From assembly GCF_039522935.1 (NCBI RefSeq), contig NZ_BAAAEI010000012.1:124001-188000 (forward strand): a DNA stretch of 64,000 nucleotides, read 5' to 3'. Below, piece by piece: positions 33,722-41,921 of the stretch. The notes beneath the pieces are model-generated. The model saw only the letters and a program-made list of their open reading frames with translations. It did no database searches and was not told the origin of the DNA. The position numbers and the translations under genes were made by a program. Source of the stretch: Bowmanella denitrificans. GTDB lineage: Bacteria > Pseudomonadota > Gammaproteobacteria > Enterobacterales > Alteromonadaceae. Position 1 is the first letter of the stretch. Every line of letters starts with the position of its first letter.

Positions 33722-34657
33722 TCAGCCAGAGTGACCAAAATAACCTTCAACCCGCAACGCCAGTCCGTAAGACACTTTAAAATCCTCATCACGACGCCAC
33801 AGCATAAAAGGCTCCACCTCGAAGAATAGCCATTTCCGTAATGCATTTTTCCGCCAGCGGGTACTGACTAAATATTCTTCTACGCGGTAATTCGGTCGGC
33901 TGTTACCTTCTACATAAAGACCGTAAATCATCGCGGTTTTATCATCCCATTGGCTGTATTTGTACCAGCCATGTTGCCAGATCCAGTCGTTTTCCTCGTC
34001 GCGAAAATAAAAGTGGTTGTCGAAACGGAACAGATCATTGCCTGCCAGTTGGTGTTCATACTGGGCCATCAGATGACTGCCGAATCTGTCCTGAGTGTAG
34101 TAGTAAACAGAGGCCTCCAGATTGACATTGTTGATATCCGATAAGCCAAAAGTCTTGCGTACCTGTGACTTCACGTAAGGCTGCAACTTTCGCCCCACAC
34201 CGATTCGATGGGAAACATTCAGATCTGCACTTTTCTTGGCTGTCCAACGTAGCGCCATGGAGAAGCGATTGCGGTTATCTATCGCATCATTGCGGGCGGC
34301 TTTGATACTGGATGCATCTTCGTCTTCGTCATAGTCTGAAAAAATAAGGTCGGTTTGATGCTTCATGTTCGGCAATTTAACCCGCACCCGAAAGCGTGTT
34401 TCAAATTCGTTTACCGCACGACTGCGAGGTTCCCAACCTAACCGAATTCTGGCCTCGCCTCGGGCTTTTTCATCCATTTGCAGAGATTCATCGGCAAAAA
34501 AATGATCAAACCACAATGCCGTGGCATTAATGGAATCCGTTACATTGTCTTGCAAGTCATCCAACCAGGGCTGGTCTTGCAGCGGTTGCTGCGAGTCCTG
34601 CGCCTGGGCAGGCAGAGCAAGGACGACCATTAAAATGAAAATCCTTGGACAGTTCAA
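33722..34657 (-). CDS. Predicted outer-membrane beta-barrel protein of unknown function
   Basis: The 311-residue protein has a signal peptide (cut near 'ALPAQA-Q') and then alternating aromatic/charged strands typical of an outer-membrane barrel, for example 'FETRFRVRVKLP', 'LEASVYYYTQDRFGSHLMAQYE' (quoted as LEASVYYYTQDR then FGSHLMAQYE) and 'YGLALRVEGYFG' at the end. I do not recognise a named family. It is divergent from tatA, sharing a 123-bp intergenic region. The role is unknown; it could be a porin-like or surface protein. Confidence 0.6.
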   Translation of the reverse strand: MNCPRIFILMVVLALPAQAQDSQQPLQDQPWLDDLQDNVTDSINATALWFDHFFADESLQMDEKARGEARIRLGWEPRSRAVNEFETRFRVRVKLPNMKHQTDLIFSDYDEDEDASSIKAARNDAIDNRNRFSMALRWTAKKSADLNVSHRIGVGRKLQPYVKSQVRKTFGLSDINNVNLEASVYYYTQDRFGSHLMAQYEHQLAGNDLFRFDNHFYFRDEENDWIWQHGWYKYSQWDDKTAMIYGLYVEGNSRPNYRVEEYLVSTRWRKNALRKWLFFEVEPFMLWRRDEDFKVSYGLALRVEGYFGHSG

Positions 34658-34780
34658 AGCTGCTCCTTTTCAACAATGCCTATTCACAAGCATGACCACT
34701 AACCACCGCAGGATCAAATGCAGTGACCTTTTGTCCAACCTACGTATAATAGCCGCAAAAGTGTTAAACGGGAGTAAAGC

Positions 34781-35017
34781 ATGGGTGGCATTAGTATCTG
34801 GCAATTGTTGATTGTATTCGCAATCATCGTATTGCTGTTCGGCACCAAGAAGTTGCGTACCCTGGGCAGTGACCTGGGTTCAGCGGTCAAGGGCTTTAAG
34901 AAGGCCGTAACTGACGAAAAAACTGAAGAGCAGGATGCTGATTTTCCTCAGCAGAAAATGGAAAATAAGGCTGACAATCAGCCCAGTAACCAAGCAGATA
35001 AACAACAACAAAAATAA
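34781..35017 (+). CDS. tatA: Twin-arginine translocase subunit TatA
   Basis: The 78-residue protein has an N-terminal transmembrane helix ('SIWQLLIVFAIIVLLFG'), the hinge 'GTKKLRTLGSDLGSAVKGFKKA' as an amphipathic helix (first half GTKKLRTLGSD) with the conserved F-G-x-K-K-L region, and a polar tail. It forms the oligomeric channel for folded Tat substrates. GGGAG lies 7 nt before the ATG. It is the first gene of tatABC. Confidence 0.96.
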   Translation: MGGISIWQLLIVFAIIVLLFGTKKLRTLGSDLGSAVKGFKKAVTDEKTEEQDADFPQQKMENKADNQPSNQADKQQQK

Positions 35018-35019
35018 TT

Positions 35020-35319
35020 ATGTTCGACATCGGCTTCTGGGAACTCTTGGTGATAGGTATAGTGGCCTTGCTGGTGCTGGGCCCCGAACGCCTGCCTGGC
35101 GCTATCAGGTCCACCAGCAGAACAATTTCCGGTATTCGATCTATGGCCAGCAACTTCAAACAGGAAATGGAGCAACAACTGAAAATTCAGGAATTGCATG
35201 ACAACCTGAAGAAGGCCGAGCAGCAGAATCTGGAAAATTTGTCACCAGAACTGAAGGATTCGGTAGATACATTGCGTGAAGCGGCCGACTCGGTGCAAAA
35301 ACCCTATCAAAAAGAATAG
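35020..35319 (+). CDS. tatB: Twin-arginine translocase subunit TatB
   Basis: The 99-residue protein has the TatB N-terminus 'MFDIGFWELLVIGIVALLVL' with the conserved Glu8, then 'GPERLPGAI', an amphipathic helix and a coiled tail. With TatC it forms the signal-peptide receptor. It is shorter than E. coli TatB (171) because the tail is reduced, common in Alteromonadales. It starts 2 nt after tatA and abuts tatC. Confidence 0.95.
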   Translation: MFDIGFWELLVIGIVALLVLGPERLPGAIRSTSRTISGIRSMASNFKQEMEQQLKIQELHDNLKKAEQQNLENLSPELKDSVDTLREAADSVQKPYQKE

Positions 35320-36063
35320 ATGTCAGACTCACAAACCCTTTTCAGTCATCTGGTAGAACTGCGCAGCCGCATATTAAAAGCCCTGCTGGCAGTGTTGCTG
35401 GTATTTATCAGTCTGGCCTACTTTGCCCAGGATCTTTACCACCTATTGGCGACCCCTTTGTTGTCGGTGATGCCAAAGGGTGCACAAATGATTGCCACCG
35501 ATGTCGCGTCACCGTTTTTTGCGCCCTTTAAACTCACCATGGTACTGTCGTTTTTTATCGCCATTCCCGTAGTGCTGTATCAGGTGTGGGGATTTGTCGC
35601 TCCGGGCTTATATCGCAATGAGAAGAAACTGATAGCACCGCTGTTGGTTTGCAGTACCTTACTGTTCTATGGCGGTATCGCATTTGCCTATTATGTGGTG
35701 TTTCCTCTGGCTTTCGCTTTTTTTACCAGTGTTGCGCCTGAAGGGGTTACCATCAGTACAGATATCAACAGTTATCTGGATTTTGTACTCAAACTGTTTT
35801 TTGCCTTCGGCCTGTCATTTCAAATCCCGGTTGCCATCATACTGATGTGCTGGACCGGTATGACCAGCCCGGCGCAATTGAAGGAAAAACGCCCTTATGT
35901 GGTGGTTGGCGTGTTCGTTATTGGCATGCTTCTAACACCACCGGACGTCATTTCCCAAACCTTACTTGCCGTGCCCATGTGGCTGTTGTTTGAACTTGGC
36001 GTACTGGCTGGCGCAATCTATTACCGACCCGACCAGGACGTGGAACATCAGGATTCACCATGA
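35320..36063 (+). CDS. tatC: Twin-arginine translocase subunit TatC
   Basis: The 247-residue protein has six transmembrane helices and family motifs: 'FSHLVELRSRILKALLAVL', 'KLTMVLSFFIAIPVVLYQVW', 'FVAPGLYRNEKKL', 'FGLSFQIPVAI' and 'LLTPPDVISQ'. It recognises the twin-arginine signal. Its start follows the tatB stop with no gap and its stop overlaps the next ATG (ATGA). Confidence 0.97.
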   Translation: MSDSQTLFSHLVELRSRILKALLAVLLVFISLAYFAQDLYHLLATPLLSVMPKGAQMIATDVASPFFAPFKLTMVLSFFIAIPVVLYQVWGFVAPGLYRNEKKLIAPLLVCSTLLFYGGIAFAYYVVFPLAFAFFTSVAPEGVTISTDINSYLDFVLKLFFAFGLSFQIPVAIILMCWTGMTSPAQLKEKRPYVVVGVFVIGMLLTPPDVISQTLLAVPMWLLFELGVLAGAIYYRPDQDVEHQDSP

Positions 36064-36596
36064 AAATAAAACAATTATTTCTGGCCTTACCTTTTTGTTT
36101 TTTGGGCGTTTTTGCCCAGGCTGAAACGCTGGCGTCAGCATTACAGGCTTGCACAAAAGAGCAAAACAGCCTGAAGCGTTTAGTCTGTTACGACAAAGTC
36201 GCCAAAGATGCCAGCCAATTTGAAGGCGGCGACAGGGTATTATCCACCCATCAGGCCATCAGCCAGGTTCGCGGCCAGTCGGCGAGGCAAGATGGCCCTT
36301 TGCCAACACAACAGACAGTTGAAACAACTAGCCAGGAGCAGAACTTTGGTCTTGAGCATGTCACCAGACCGGAAAATGAAGAAGATAAAATCTATGTCAC
36401 CCTACAGTCCAAAGACCAGGATGCCTATGGCAAACTGATTCTGACCCTGACCAACGGGCAAATCTGGAAACAGTCCGACTCCGGCAACTTCCCCATTCCA
36501 AATGGCCAGCTATATATCGAGCGTGGCATGCTGGGGGCATTTTTCCTGAGTTCCGATGAAGCCAACCGTAAGATACGGGTCAAACGTATCAAGTAA
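36060..36596 (+). CDS. Periplasmic hypothetical protein in the tat operon
   Basis: The 178-residue protein has a signal peptide (cut near 'VFAQA-E') and a motif 'ALQACTKEQNSLKRLVCYDKVA', given as ALQACTKEQ and RLVCYDKVA, in which two cysteines probably form a disulfide. The C-terminal half has a repeated beta pattern ('IYVTLQSKDQDAYGKLILTL', 'NGQLYIERGMLGAFFLS'). The C...R-L-x-C-Y-D pattern also occurs in other small exported proteins, but I cannot assign a function. Its ATG overlaps the tatC stop and it is followed 2 nt later by tatD, so it is co-expressed with the Tat translocase. Confidence 0.7.
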   Translation: MKIKQLFLALPFCFLGVFAQAETLASALQACTKEQNSLKRLVCYDKVAKDASQFEGGDRVLSTHQAISQVRGQSARQDGPLPTQQTVETTSQEQNFGLEHVTRPENEEDKIYVTLQSKDQDAYGKLILTLTNGQIWKQSDSGNFPIPNGQLYIERGMLGAFFLSSDEANRKIRVKRIK

Positions 36597-36598
36597 GC

Positions 36599-37393
36599 AT
36601 GACCTGGTTTGATATTGGCGTTAATCTGACCAACAAAAGGTTCAGTGCCGATCTGGATCAGGTTCTGACGCGCGCCAGACAAAATAAGGTTTGTCAGATG
36701 TTGATTACCGGCACGGATGTGCAGGAAAGTCATTCAGCCTGGCAACTAGCCAAGCAGCATCAACTCTTCAGCACTGCCGGTGTACATCCACATTATGCCG
36801 GCAGTGTACAGCCAGACTTTGTCGACAAACTGCGGCAACTTGCCAAGAAGCCGCAGGTCAGAGCGATAGGGGAATGCGGCCTGGACTTTAATCGCAATTT
36901 TTCGACTCGTGAAGACCAGCTCAGGGTTTTTGAGCAACAACTTGAATTGGCTGTAGAGTTACAGAAGCCGGTATTTCTGCATGAACGGGATGCCTTTAAC
37001 GAGCAAATAGCGATTCTGAAACGCTTTCGTCCACATTTAGCCGGCGGTGTGGCCCATTGCTTTACCGGCAATCGTGAGCAGATGGAAGCCTATCTGGATC
37101 TAGGCCTGTATATTGGCATAACTGGCTGGCTTTGCGATGAGCGCCGGGCCACAGAGCTACGACAAGCGGTCGCACATTTACCCCCAGCCCGCATGATGCT
37201 GGAAACCGACGCCCCTTATTTGGCACCCCGTCATGTCAGGCCCCGCATTGAGCGCTGCGAACCTTGTCATCTGCCGCTTATTGCAGAAGAGCTGGCAAGT
37301 TTAACGGGTATCCCACTAGCACAACTTGCTACCAGCAGCTTTACCAATAGTCAGACACTTTTCGGCCAGGAGCCGCATGATGGACAGTCTTAA
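36599..37393 (+). CDS. tatD: TatD-family metal-dependent DNase
   Basis: The 264-residue TIM-barrel hydrolase has 'WFDIGVNLTNKRF', 'TAGVHPHYAG', 'AIGECGLDFNRNFS', 'FLHERDA', 'GVAHCFTGNREQM' and 'LETDAPYLAPR', the metal-binding and catalytic residues of TatD. E. coli TatD is a 3'-5' exonuclease involved in DNA repair and quality control; it is not needed for Tat export despite its place in the operon. The end overlaps the start of the next gene. Confidence 0.95.
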   Translation: MTWFDIGVNLTNKRFSADLDQVLTRARQNKVCQMLITGTDVQESHSAWQLAKQHQLFSTAGVHPHYAGSVQPDFVDKLRQLAKKPQVRAIGECGLDFNRNFSTREDQLRVFEQQLELAVELQKPVFLHERDAFNEQIAILKRFRPHLAGGVAHCFTGNREQMEAYLDLGLYIGITGWLCDERRATELRQAVAHLPPARMMLETDAPYLAPRHVRPRIERCEPCHLPLIAEELASLTGIPLAQLATSSFTNSQTLFGQEPHDGQS

Positions 37394-39260
37394 CGGTATT
37401 CAGTTAAGACGCCGTTGGCTGTGGCTGTACGGTGTACTGGCGGTATTAATCGTGTTTGTTGCCGCTATCAAAGTGATGCAGGCGGTGGCCGGCACCCAGC
37501 CTCTGCAAAGCATAGGACGTGGTGTAGAATTTCTGCTAGACGACAGTCAAGCACTTGGTATTGACGAAGTGCTGCAAAGCAGCAACCTGCAATGGCAAAC
37601 AGAACAAAGCCAGCAGCTATCTTTTGGTATGCGCAGTGCTCCCTTGTGGCTGAAGCTGCAGCTCCCACAACTCGACGCCAGAGATCAATGGCTACTGGAA
37701 GTTGACTATGCTTTGCTGGACGAGCTGGAGGTATGGTTCTTTCAAGGACAGCGGCTGCTGAGTGATTATGTTACCGGTGACACGCTGCCATTTCGCAGTC
37801 GGGACATCAGCACCGAAAAGTTTTTGTTTCCGGTACCAGATAGCAGCGAACCTATTACCCTGATTATTCGCGCCAAAACCAGTGGTTCACTGAAACTGCC
37901 GCTAAATCTGTGGAATGCCGGACAGTACTTGGTGTACGCCGGTGAGCACAACCTGCTGATGGGTTGCTTCTTTGGCGTTTTGGCAGCGATGGCATTAAGC
38001 AACTTTTTCTTTTTTGTTACCACCCGCTACTCCAATTTTCTGGTGTACTGCGGTTATGTGGTGTTCCTGAGTCTGACCCTTTTGACCCTGCATGGCATTG
38101 GTTATAAATACTTGTGGCCAGAGGACATATGGCTGCAGGGACGTAGTGTAGTGTTATTTGCCAATGCCACCATGGGCTTTGCCATCATATTTACCCGCGA
38201 GCTGTTGCAGGTGCGAAAATACGGCCAATGGTTGGACAGAGGATTGCTCGTCTGTGCGGCCCTGTACCTGGCTGGCTTGCTATTGGGGCTGTTCTTGCCT
38301 TATTGGCTGATGATCAAAGTGTTTTTACTGGTGCTGATGGTCAGTGTGGTTTACATCTGTGGTCTGGCCTTGTGGCTGTCGGGAAAGGGCATTGAAATCG
38401 CCAGGATCTATGCGCTAGCCTGGTTTACCCTGCTGATCAGTGCACTGGTAGCTGGCCTGGAAAATCTCGATTTGATAGATCTCAACATCGGCTCTCATTA
38501 CCTGCTGATGGTGGGCGCCTTGATCGAATCCATACTGCTGGCTTTGGTATTAGCGATCAACTATAACCAGCAACGCGAGGCAACCTTTGCGGCTCAAAGC
38601 CTGGCGCTGGAGCAGGCAAAACAGTCCAGGGAGATGCAGGAGAAGGCTCAGGAGGAATTGGAATACAGTGTTCAGGAGCGTACCCTTGAGCTGGAGATTG
38701 CCCTGCGTGAACTGTCAGAAAAGAACCGTGAGCTGGAAGAACGCAATACCCAGGATGCCCTGACCAGTATTCGCAATCGCCGTTACTTTGATAAAAAATA
38801 TATTGCCGAGATACGATGCAGTCGCCGCGAACAAACCCAATTCAGTGTGGCCATGCTGGATATCGATCACTTTAAAAGCATCAATGATCAATACGGCCAT
38901 TTAGTTGGCGATGAATGCATCCGTATGGTGGCAAAACTGATTGCCGACCATTTGCGCCGCCCGGCCGATGATGTGTGTCGCTATGGTGGTGAAGAATTTG
39001 CACTACTGCTACCCAATACCGATGCAGATGGTGCCTGGCAGCTACTGGAGCAGATTCGTCAGACGATGCAAGACACCCCCGTACACACACCAGCAGGTGC
39101 AATTCACCTGACTATCAGCGGTGGCTTTGCCAGCAACATCGTGAGCATGGATGGCGATGAAATGGCCTTACTGAGCCAGGCCGATCAAGCACTTTATCAA
39201 GCCAAACAGGCCGGCCGTAATCAAATACGTAGTTATTCTCAGGAGTCTTCCCATGTCTGA
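37377..39260 (+). CDS. Diguanylate cyclase with 7TMR-DISM sensor
   Basis: The 627-residue protein has an N-terminal helix, a periplasmic 7TMR-DISMED2 domain (about 40-170, 'FLLDDSQALGIDEVL', 'LWLKLQLP'), seven transmembrane helices (about 185-385), a coiled coil (about 405-455), and a GGDEF domain. The active site is GGEEF near 537-541 ('CRYGGEEFALLLPNT'), so c-di-GMP synthesis should be possible; an RxxD inhibitory site (RPAD) lies five residues upstream, indicating product feedback. AGGAG is 5 nt before ATG 37377 and 8 nt before ATG 37380; either may be used. It overlaps tatD by 17 nt and hemB by 8 nt, so it is part of one long transcript. Confidence 0.92.
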   Translation: MMDSLNGIQLRRRWLWLYGVLAVLIVFVAAIKVMQAVAGTQPLQSIGRGVEFLLDDSQALGIDEVLQSSNLQWQTEQSQQLSFGMRSAPLWLKLQLPQLDARDQWLLEVDYALLDELEVWFFQGQRLLSDYVTGDTLPFRSRDISTEKFLFPVPDSSEPITLIIRAKTSGSLKLPLNLWNAGQYLVYAGEHNLLMGCFFGVLAAMALSNFFFFVTTRYSNFLVYCGYVVFLSLTLLTLHGIGYKYLWPEDIWLQGRSVVLFANATMGFAIIFTRELLQVRKYGQWLDRGLLVCAALYLAGLLLGLFLPYWLMIKVFLLVLMVSVVYICGLALWLSGKGIEIARIYALAWFTLLISALVAGLENLDLIDLNIGSHYLLMVGALIESILLALVLAINYNQQREATFAAQSLALEQAKQSREMQEKAQEELEYSVQERTLELEIALRELSEKNRELEERNTQDALTSIRNRRYFDKKYIAEIRCSRREQTQFSVAMLDIDHFKSINDQYGHLVGDECIRMVAKLIADHLRRPADDVCRYGGEEFALLLPNTDADGAWQLLEQIRQTMQDTPVHTPAGAIHLTISGGFASNIVSMDGDEMALLSQADQALYQAKQAGRNQIRSYSQESSHV

Positions 39261-40242
39261 TTTTCTTCGGGTTCGCCCCCGTCGTATCCGTAAAAACGAA
39301 TTTACCCGTCAGTTGATAGCTGAGTCGCGCCTGTCGGTACAGGATCTGATCTACCCTATGTTTGTACTGGAAGGAAAAAATCGCAGCGAAGATATTCCCT
39401 CCATGCCAGGCATTAGCCGGATGTCCATAGACCTGTTACTCAAAGAAGCAGAAGCGCTGGTTGAATTGGGCATTCCCGCTATTGCCTTGTTTCCCGTCAC
39501 ACCTGCAGAATTGAAATCAGAATGTGCCAGCGAAGCCTTTAACCCAGATGGTCTGGCGCAAAAGGCCATTCGCGCCCTGAAAGAGTTTGTTCCTGATCTG
39601 GGTGTGATTTCCGATGTAGCACTGGATCCTTTCACCTCTCATGGTCAGGACGGGTTGATGGATGAAAATGGCTATATCGTCAATGACCAAACCGTCGAAG
39701 TGCTGGTTAAGCAGGCGCTGTCGCATGCCGAGGCCGGTGCCGATATTGTCGCCCCTTCGGATATGATGGATGGCAGAATCGGGCAGATCCGCAAGGCGCT
39801 GGAACAGCAGGGCCACGTCAACACCTGCATTATGGCGTACTCGGCTAAATATGCTTCTAGCTATTACGGACCATTCAGAGATGCATTGGGCACAGCGGCT
39901 AACATTAAGGGTGGTAATAAGAAGAGCTACCAAATGGATCCGGCTAACAGCAACGAAGCACTGCGCGAAATCGCCCAGGATATCGCCGAAGGTGCGGACA
40001 TGGTCATGGTTAAACCCGGTATGCCATATCTGGATATCGTTCAGCGCTGCAAGCAGGAATTCGGCGTGCCGACCTTCGCTTATCAGGTCAGTGGTGAGTA
40101 CGCTATGCATAAGGCAGCGTTCGCCAATGGCTGGCTCAACGAGGAGGCGGTGATAATGGAATCATTACTGGCTTTCAAGCGGGCAGGTGCTGACGGTATT
40201 CTGACCTACTTTGCCAAACAGGCGGCGCAGTTGCTTCGTTAG
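39253..40242 (+). CDS. hemB: Delta-aminolevulinic acid dehydratase (porphobilinogen synthase)
   Basis: The 329-residue enzyme joins two 5-aminolevulinates into porphobilinogen in haem synthesis. The active-site lysines lie in 'IMAYSAKYASSYYGPF' and 'MVMVKPGMPYLDI'. 'SDVALDPFTSHGQDGLMDENG' (SDVALDPFTSHGQDG) lacks the cysteine triad of zinc enzymes, so this is the Mg2+-type HemB usual in related bacteria. AGGAG lies 7 nt before the ATG. The gene overlaps the diguanylate cyclase gene, as in other Alteromonadales tat-hemB loci. Confidence 0.96.
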   Translation: MSDFLRVRPRRIRKNEFTRQLIAESRLSVQDLIYPMFVLEGKNRSEDIPSMPGISRMSIDLLLKEAEALVELGIPAIALFPVTPAELKSECASEAFNPDGLAQKAIRALKEFVPDLGVISDVALDPFTSHGQDGLMDENGYIVNDQTVEVLVKQALSHAEAGADIVAPSDMMDGRIGQIRKALEQQGHVNTCIMAYSAKYASSYYGPFRDALGTAANIKGGNKKSYQMDPANSNEALREIAQDIAEGADMVMVKPGMPYLDIVQRCKQEFGVPTFAYQVSGEYAMHKAAFANGWLNEEAVIMESLLAFKRAGADGILTYFAKQAAQLLR

Positions 40243-40307
40243 TTGGCCGTTGGACTTGCTCCCACGCTCCGACAACTGATGACTGCCAAATGACGACTTA
40301 AATTCTG

Positions 40308-40351
40308 TCGGACTTAAGTCTGACCCACTGTGGGTTGGGCTTCAACCCAAC
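40308..40351. repeat. Pair of palindromes, REP-like intergenic element after hemB
   Basis: GTCGGACTTAAGTCTGAC (one mismatch) is followed 8 nt later by GTTGGG-CTTCAA-CCCAAC. Neither has a T-tract. Adjacent palindromes of this kind look like a mobile palindromic element scattered between genes; the second may also help stop hemB transcription. Only one copy is in this window. Confidence 0.4.
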
Positions 40352-40378
40352 AATGATCGCTAGCCACTCTGTACTGAA

Positions 40379-40693
40379 TTAGCTTCGGTCATTAAACCAG
40401 AATTCGATTTCGTCGGTTTCCACTGCAAAACTGGCAGCATGTTCAGTATTGGCTGGTACATGATACCAGTCACCAACAGCGAAACGACGGGTTTCACCTT
40501 GCATGGTCAGGATCAATTCCCCCCGAATAATCACCCCGTAGTTGTCAGTTTCATGCTGATGCGGGGGGATCTGGGTTCCAGCCTGGTATGATGCAAACAG
40601 AACCTCTGCGCCCTGAGCCCTTAAGCGATATGCATCGAATCGCCCATCGTAGAGCTCCAATTGCCGAATTTTATCTGGATATTTTCCCGCCAC
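40379..40693 (-). CDS. Small cupin-domain protein
   Basis: The 104-residue single-domain cupin has the two conserved motifs: 'IPPHQHETDNYGVIIRGEL' (H-x-H...E-like metal ligands) and 'FAVGDWYHVPANTEHAA'. Metal binding is expected, but the substrate is unknown. The start is GTG at 40693, with AAGGA 7 nt upstream; the nearby ATG is out of frame. It is a monocistronic unit opposite to hemB. Confidence 0.85.
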   Translation of the reverse strand: MAGKYPDKIRQLELYDGRFDAYRLRAQGAEVLFASYQAGTQIPPHQHETDNYGVIIRGELILTMQGETRRFAVGDWYHVPANTEHAASFAVETDEIEFWFNDRS

Positions 40694-40849
40694 ATTATGT
40701 TCCTTTTTGTTGTTTGAACCACCTTAGCACTATCTCATCTGGAACCCAACACAGGGCATTAGCGACGCTTCCATTCGATTAATCTGCTGCCATTTTATCC
40801 GATTATCAGTATGCTAGTGGGTATAGAAAATCGCTCGGATTGCCCCCTT

Positions 40850-41905
40850 ATGTCTGAATTAAATGACGTTTTTGATCTGCTAAAAACCCTGATTCGCGAA
40901 CCCAGTGTGGTCGGTGCCGAGCATAGTTTTTTTCGGGTGCTGCAACGAGAGCTGGAAGAGCGAGGCGCCCAGGTCACCTGGTATGAAGGCGTACTGGTGG
41001 CACAAGGCAGCAAGCCTTTCTCCGCCATGTTCTCCGCTCATATCGACCGCCATGGCCTGATTTGCACCGGCCCCAATGAATTTCAGTATGCCGCTTTTGT
41101 AGCGGGTAACCGCTCGGATTTATTGGGCAATTCGGTATCGGAACAGCTGATCAACAAAATTGTTGATCGCTTTGATGCCACGCCGGTGATGGCTTATGAG
41201 CCCTGGTCCGGCGCTTACCGGGGCAAAGGGCACATCGCCAAAAGTTATGTATGTGAAAGACGCAATAACCTGATCTTCACCCTTGAAGGTATGGAACACC
41301 TGGTAGCAGGCACCCCCGTGGCCTTTGCCGACCGTCTGACGGTGCGTGACGATACCATCAGCGGCCAGCTGGACAATGTGCTGACTGCAGCATTTCTGGT
41401 CCATTTGTTTAGTCAGGGTTTTGAAGGTACGGCATTTTTTACCGCCCAGGAAGAAGCAGGAAAAAGCTGGCGTTACCTGCTGGAATGGTTCCGACGCTTT
41501 GGCAGTAGTACCAACCGACTGATTGTGGTGGATACCAGCCCTTATCCAGATCGTGTAGAGGCAGATAAGCAGCAATTGGTGTTACGCCATAAAGACGCCA
41601 ACGCCGATTTTGATCCGCTGTTGACCGAACAACTTCAGGCTATTTGCGAAGTGTATGGCCATACCTGTAGCTATAAGGATGAATACATAGACCAGAAAAA
41701 TGCGCAGTTGGTGGCACAAGGTTTATCAGCGCAATCCTATGGCAGCACAGAAATGGGCAGAATTATCGCCGCCTCGAATGGGGTGGTAACAGGTTCAACC
41801 CTGCAAATTCCGACCACGGGTTATCACACTATGGAAGAAACCGCCTCCATCGCTTCCTGCCAGGCATTTCTTACTGTGTTAAAACGTATTGCCGAATTAC
41901 ATTGA
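40850..41905 (+). CDS. Peptidase M42-family aminopeptidase
   Basis: The 351-residue protein is a di-zinc peptidase of the M42 (tetrahedral aminopeptidase) type. The metal and catalytic residues are in order: 'SAHIDRHGL' (H-x-D), 'SGQLDNVL', 'TAQEEAGKS' (catalytic/metal Glu pair), 'VVDTSPYPD' and the final 'PTTGYHTMEE'. The family removes N-terminal residues from peptides in the cytoplasm. The start is uncertain: ATG 40850 (MSELNDVFDLL) fits the fold, ATG 40811 adds 13 residues, and neither has a clear ribosome site. Confidence 0.85.
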   Translation: MSELNDVFDLLKTLIREPSVVGAEHSFFRVLQRELEERGAQVTWYEGVLVAQGSKPFSAMFSAHIDRHGLICTGPNEFQYAAFVAGNRSDLLGNSVSEQLINKIVDRFDATPVMAYEPWSGAYRGKGHIAKSYVCERRNNLIFTLEGMEHLVAGTPVAFADRLTVRDDTISGQLDNVLTAAFLVHLFSQGFEGTAFFTAQEEAGKSWRYLLEWFRRFGSSTNRLIVVDTSPYPDRVEADKQQLVLRHKDANADFDPLLTEQLQAICEVYGHTCSYKDEYIDQKNAQLVAQGLSAQSYGSTEMGRIIAASNGVVTGSTLQIPTTGYHTMEETASIASCQAFLTVLKRIAELH

Positions 41906-41921
41906 GCCTGAGGGAGTCACG

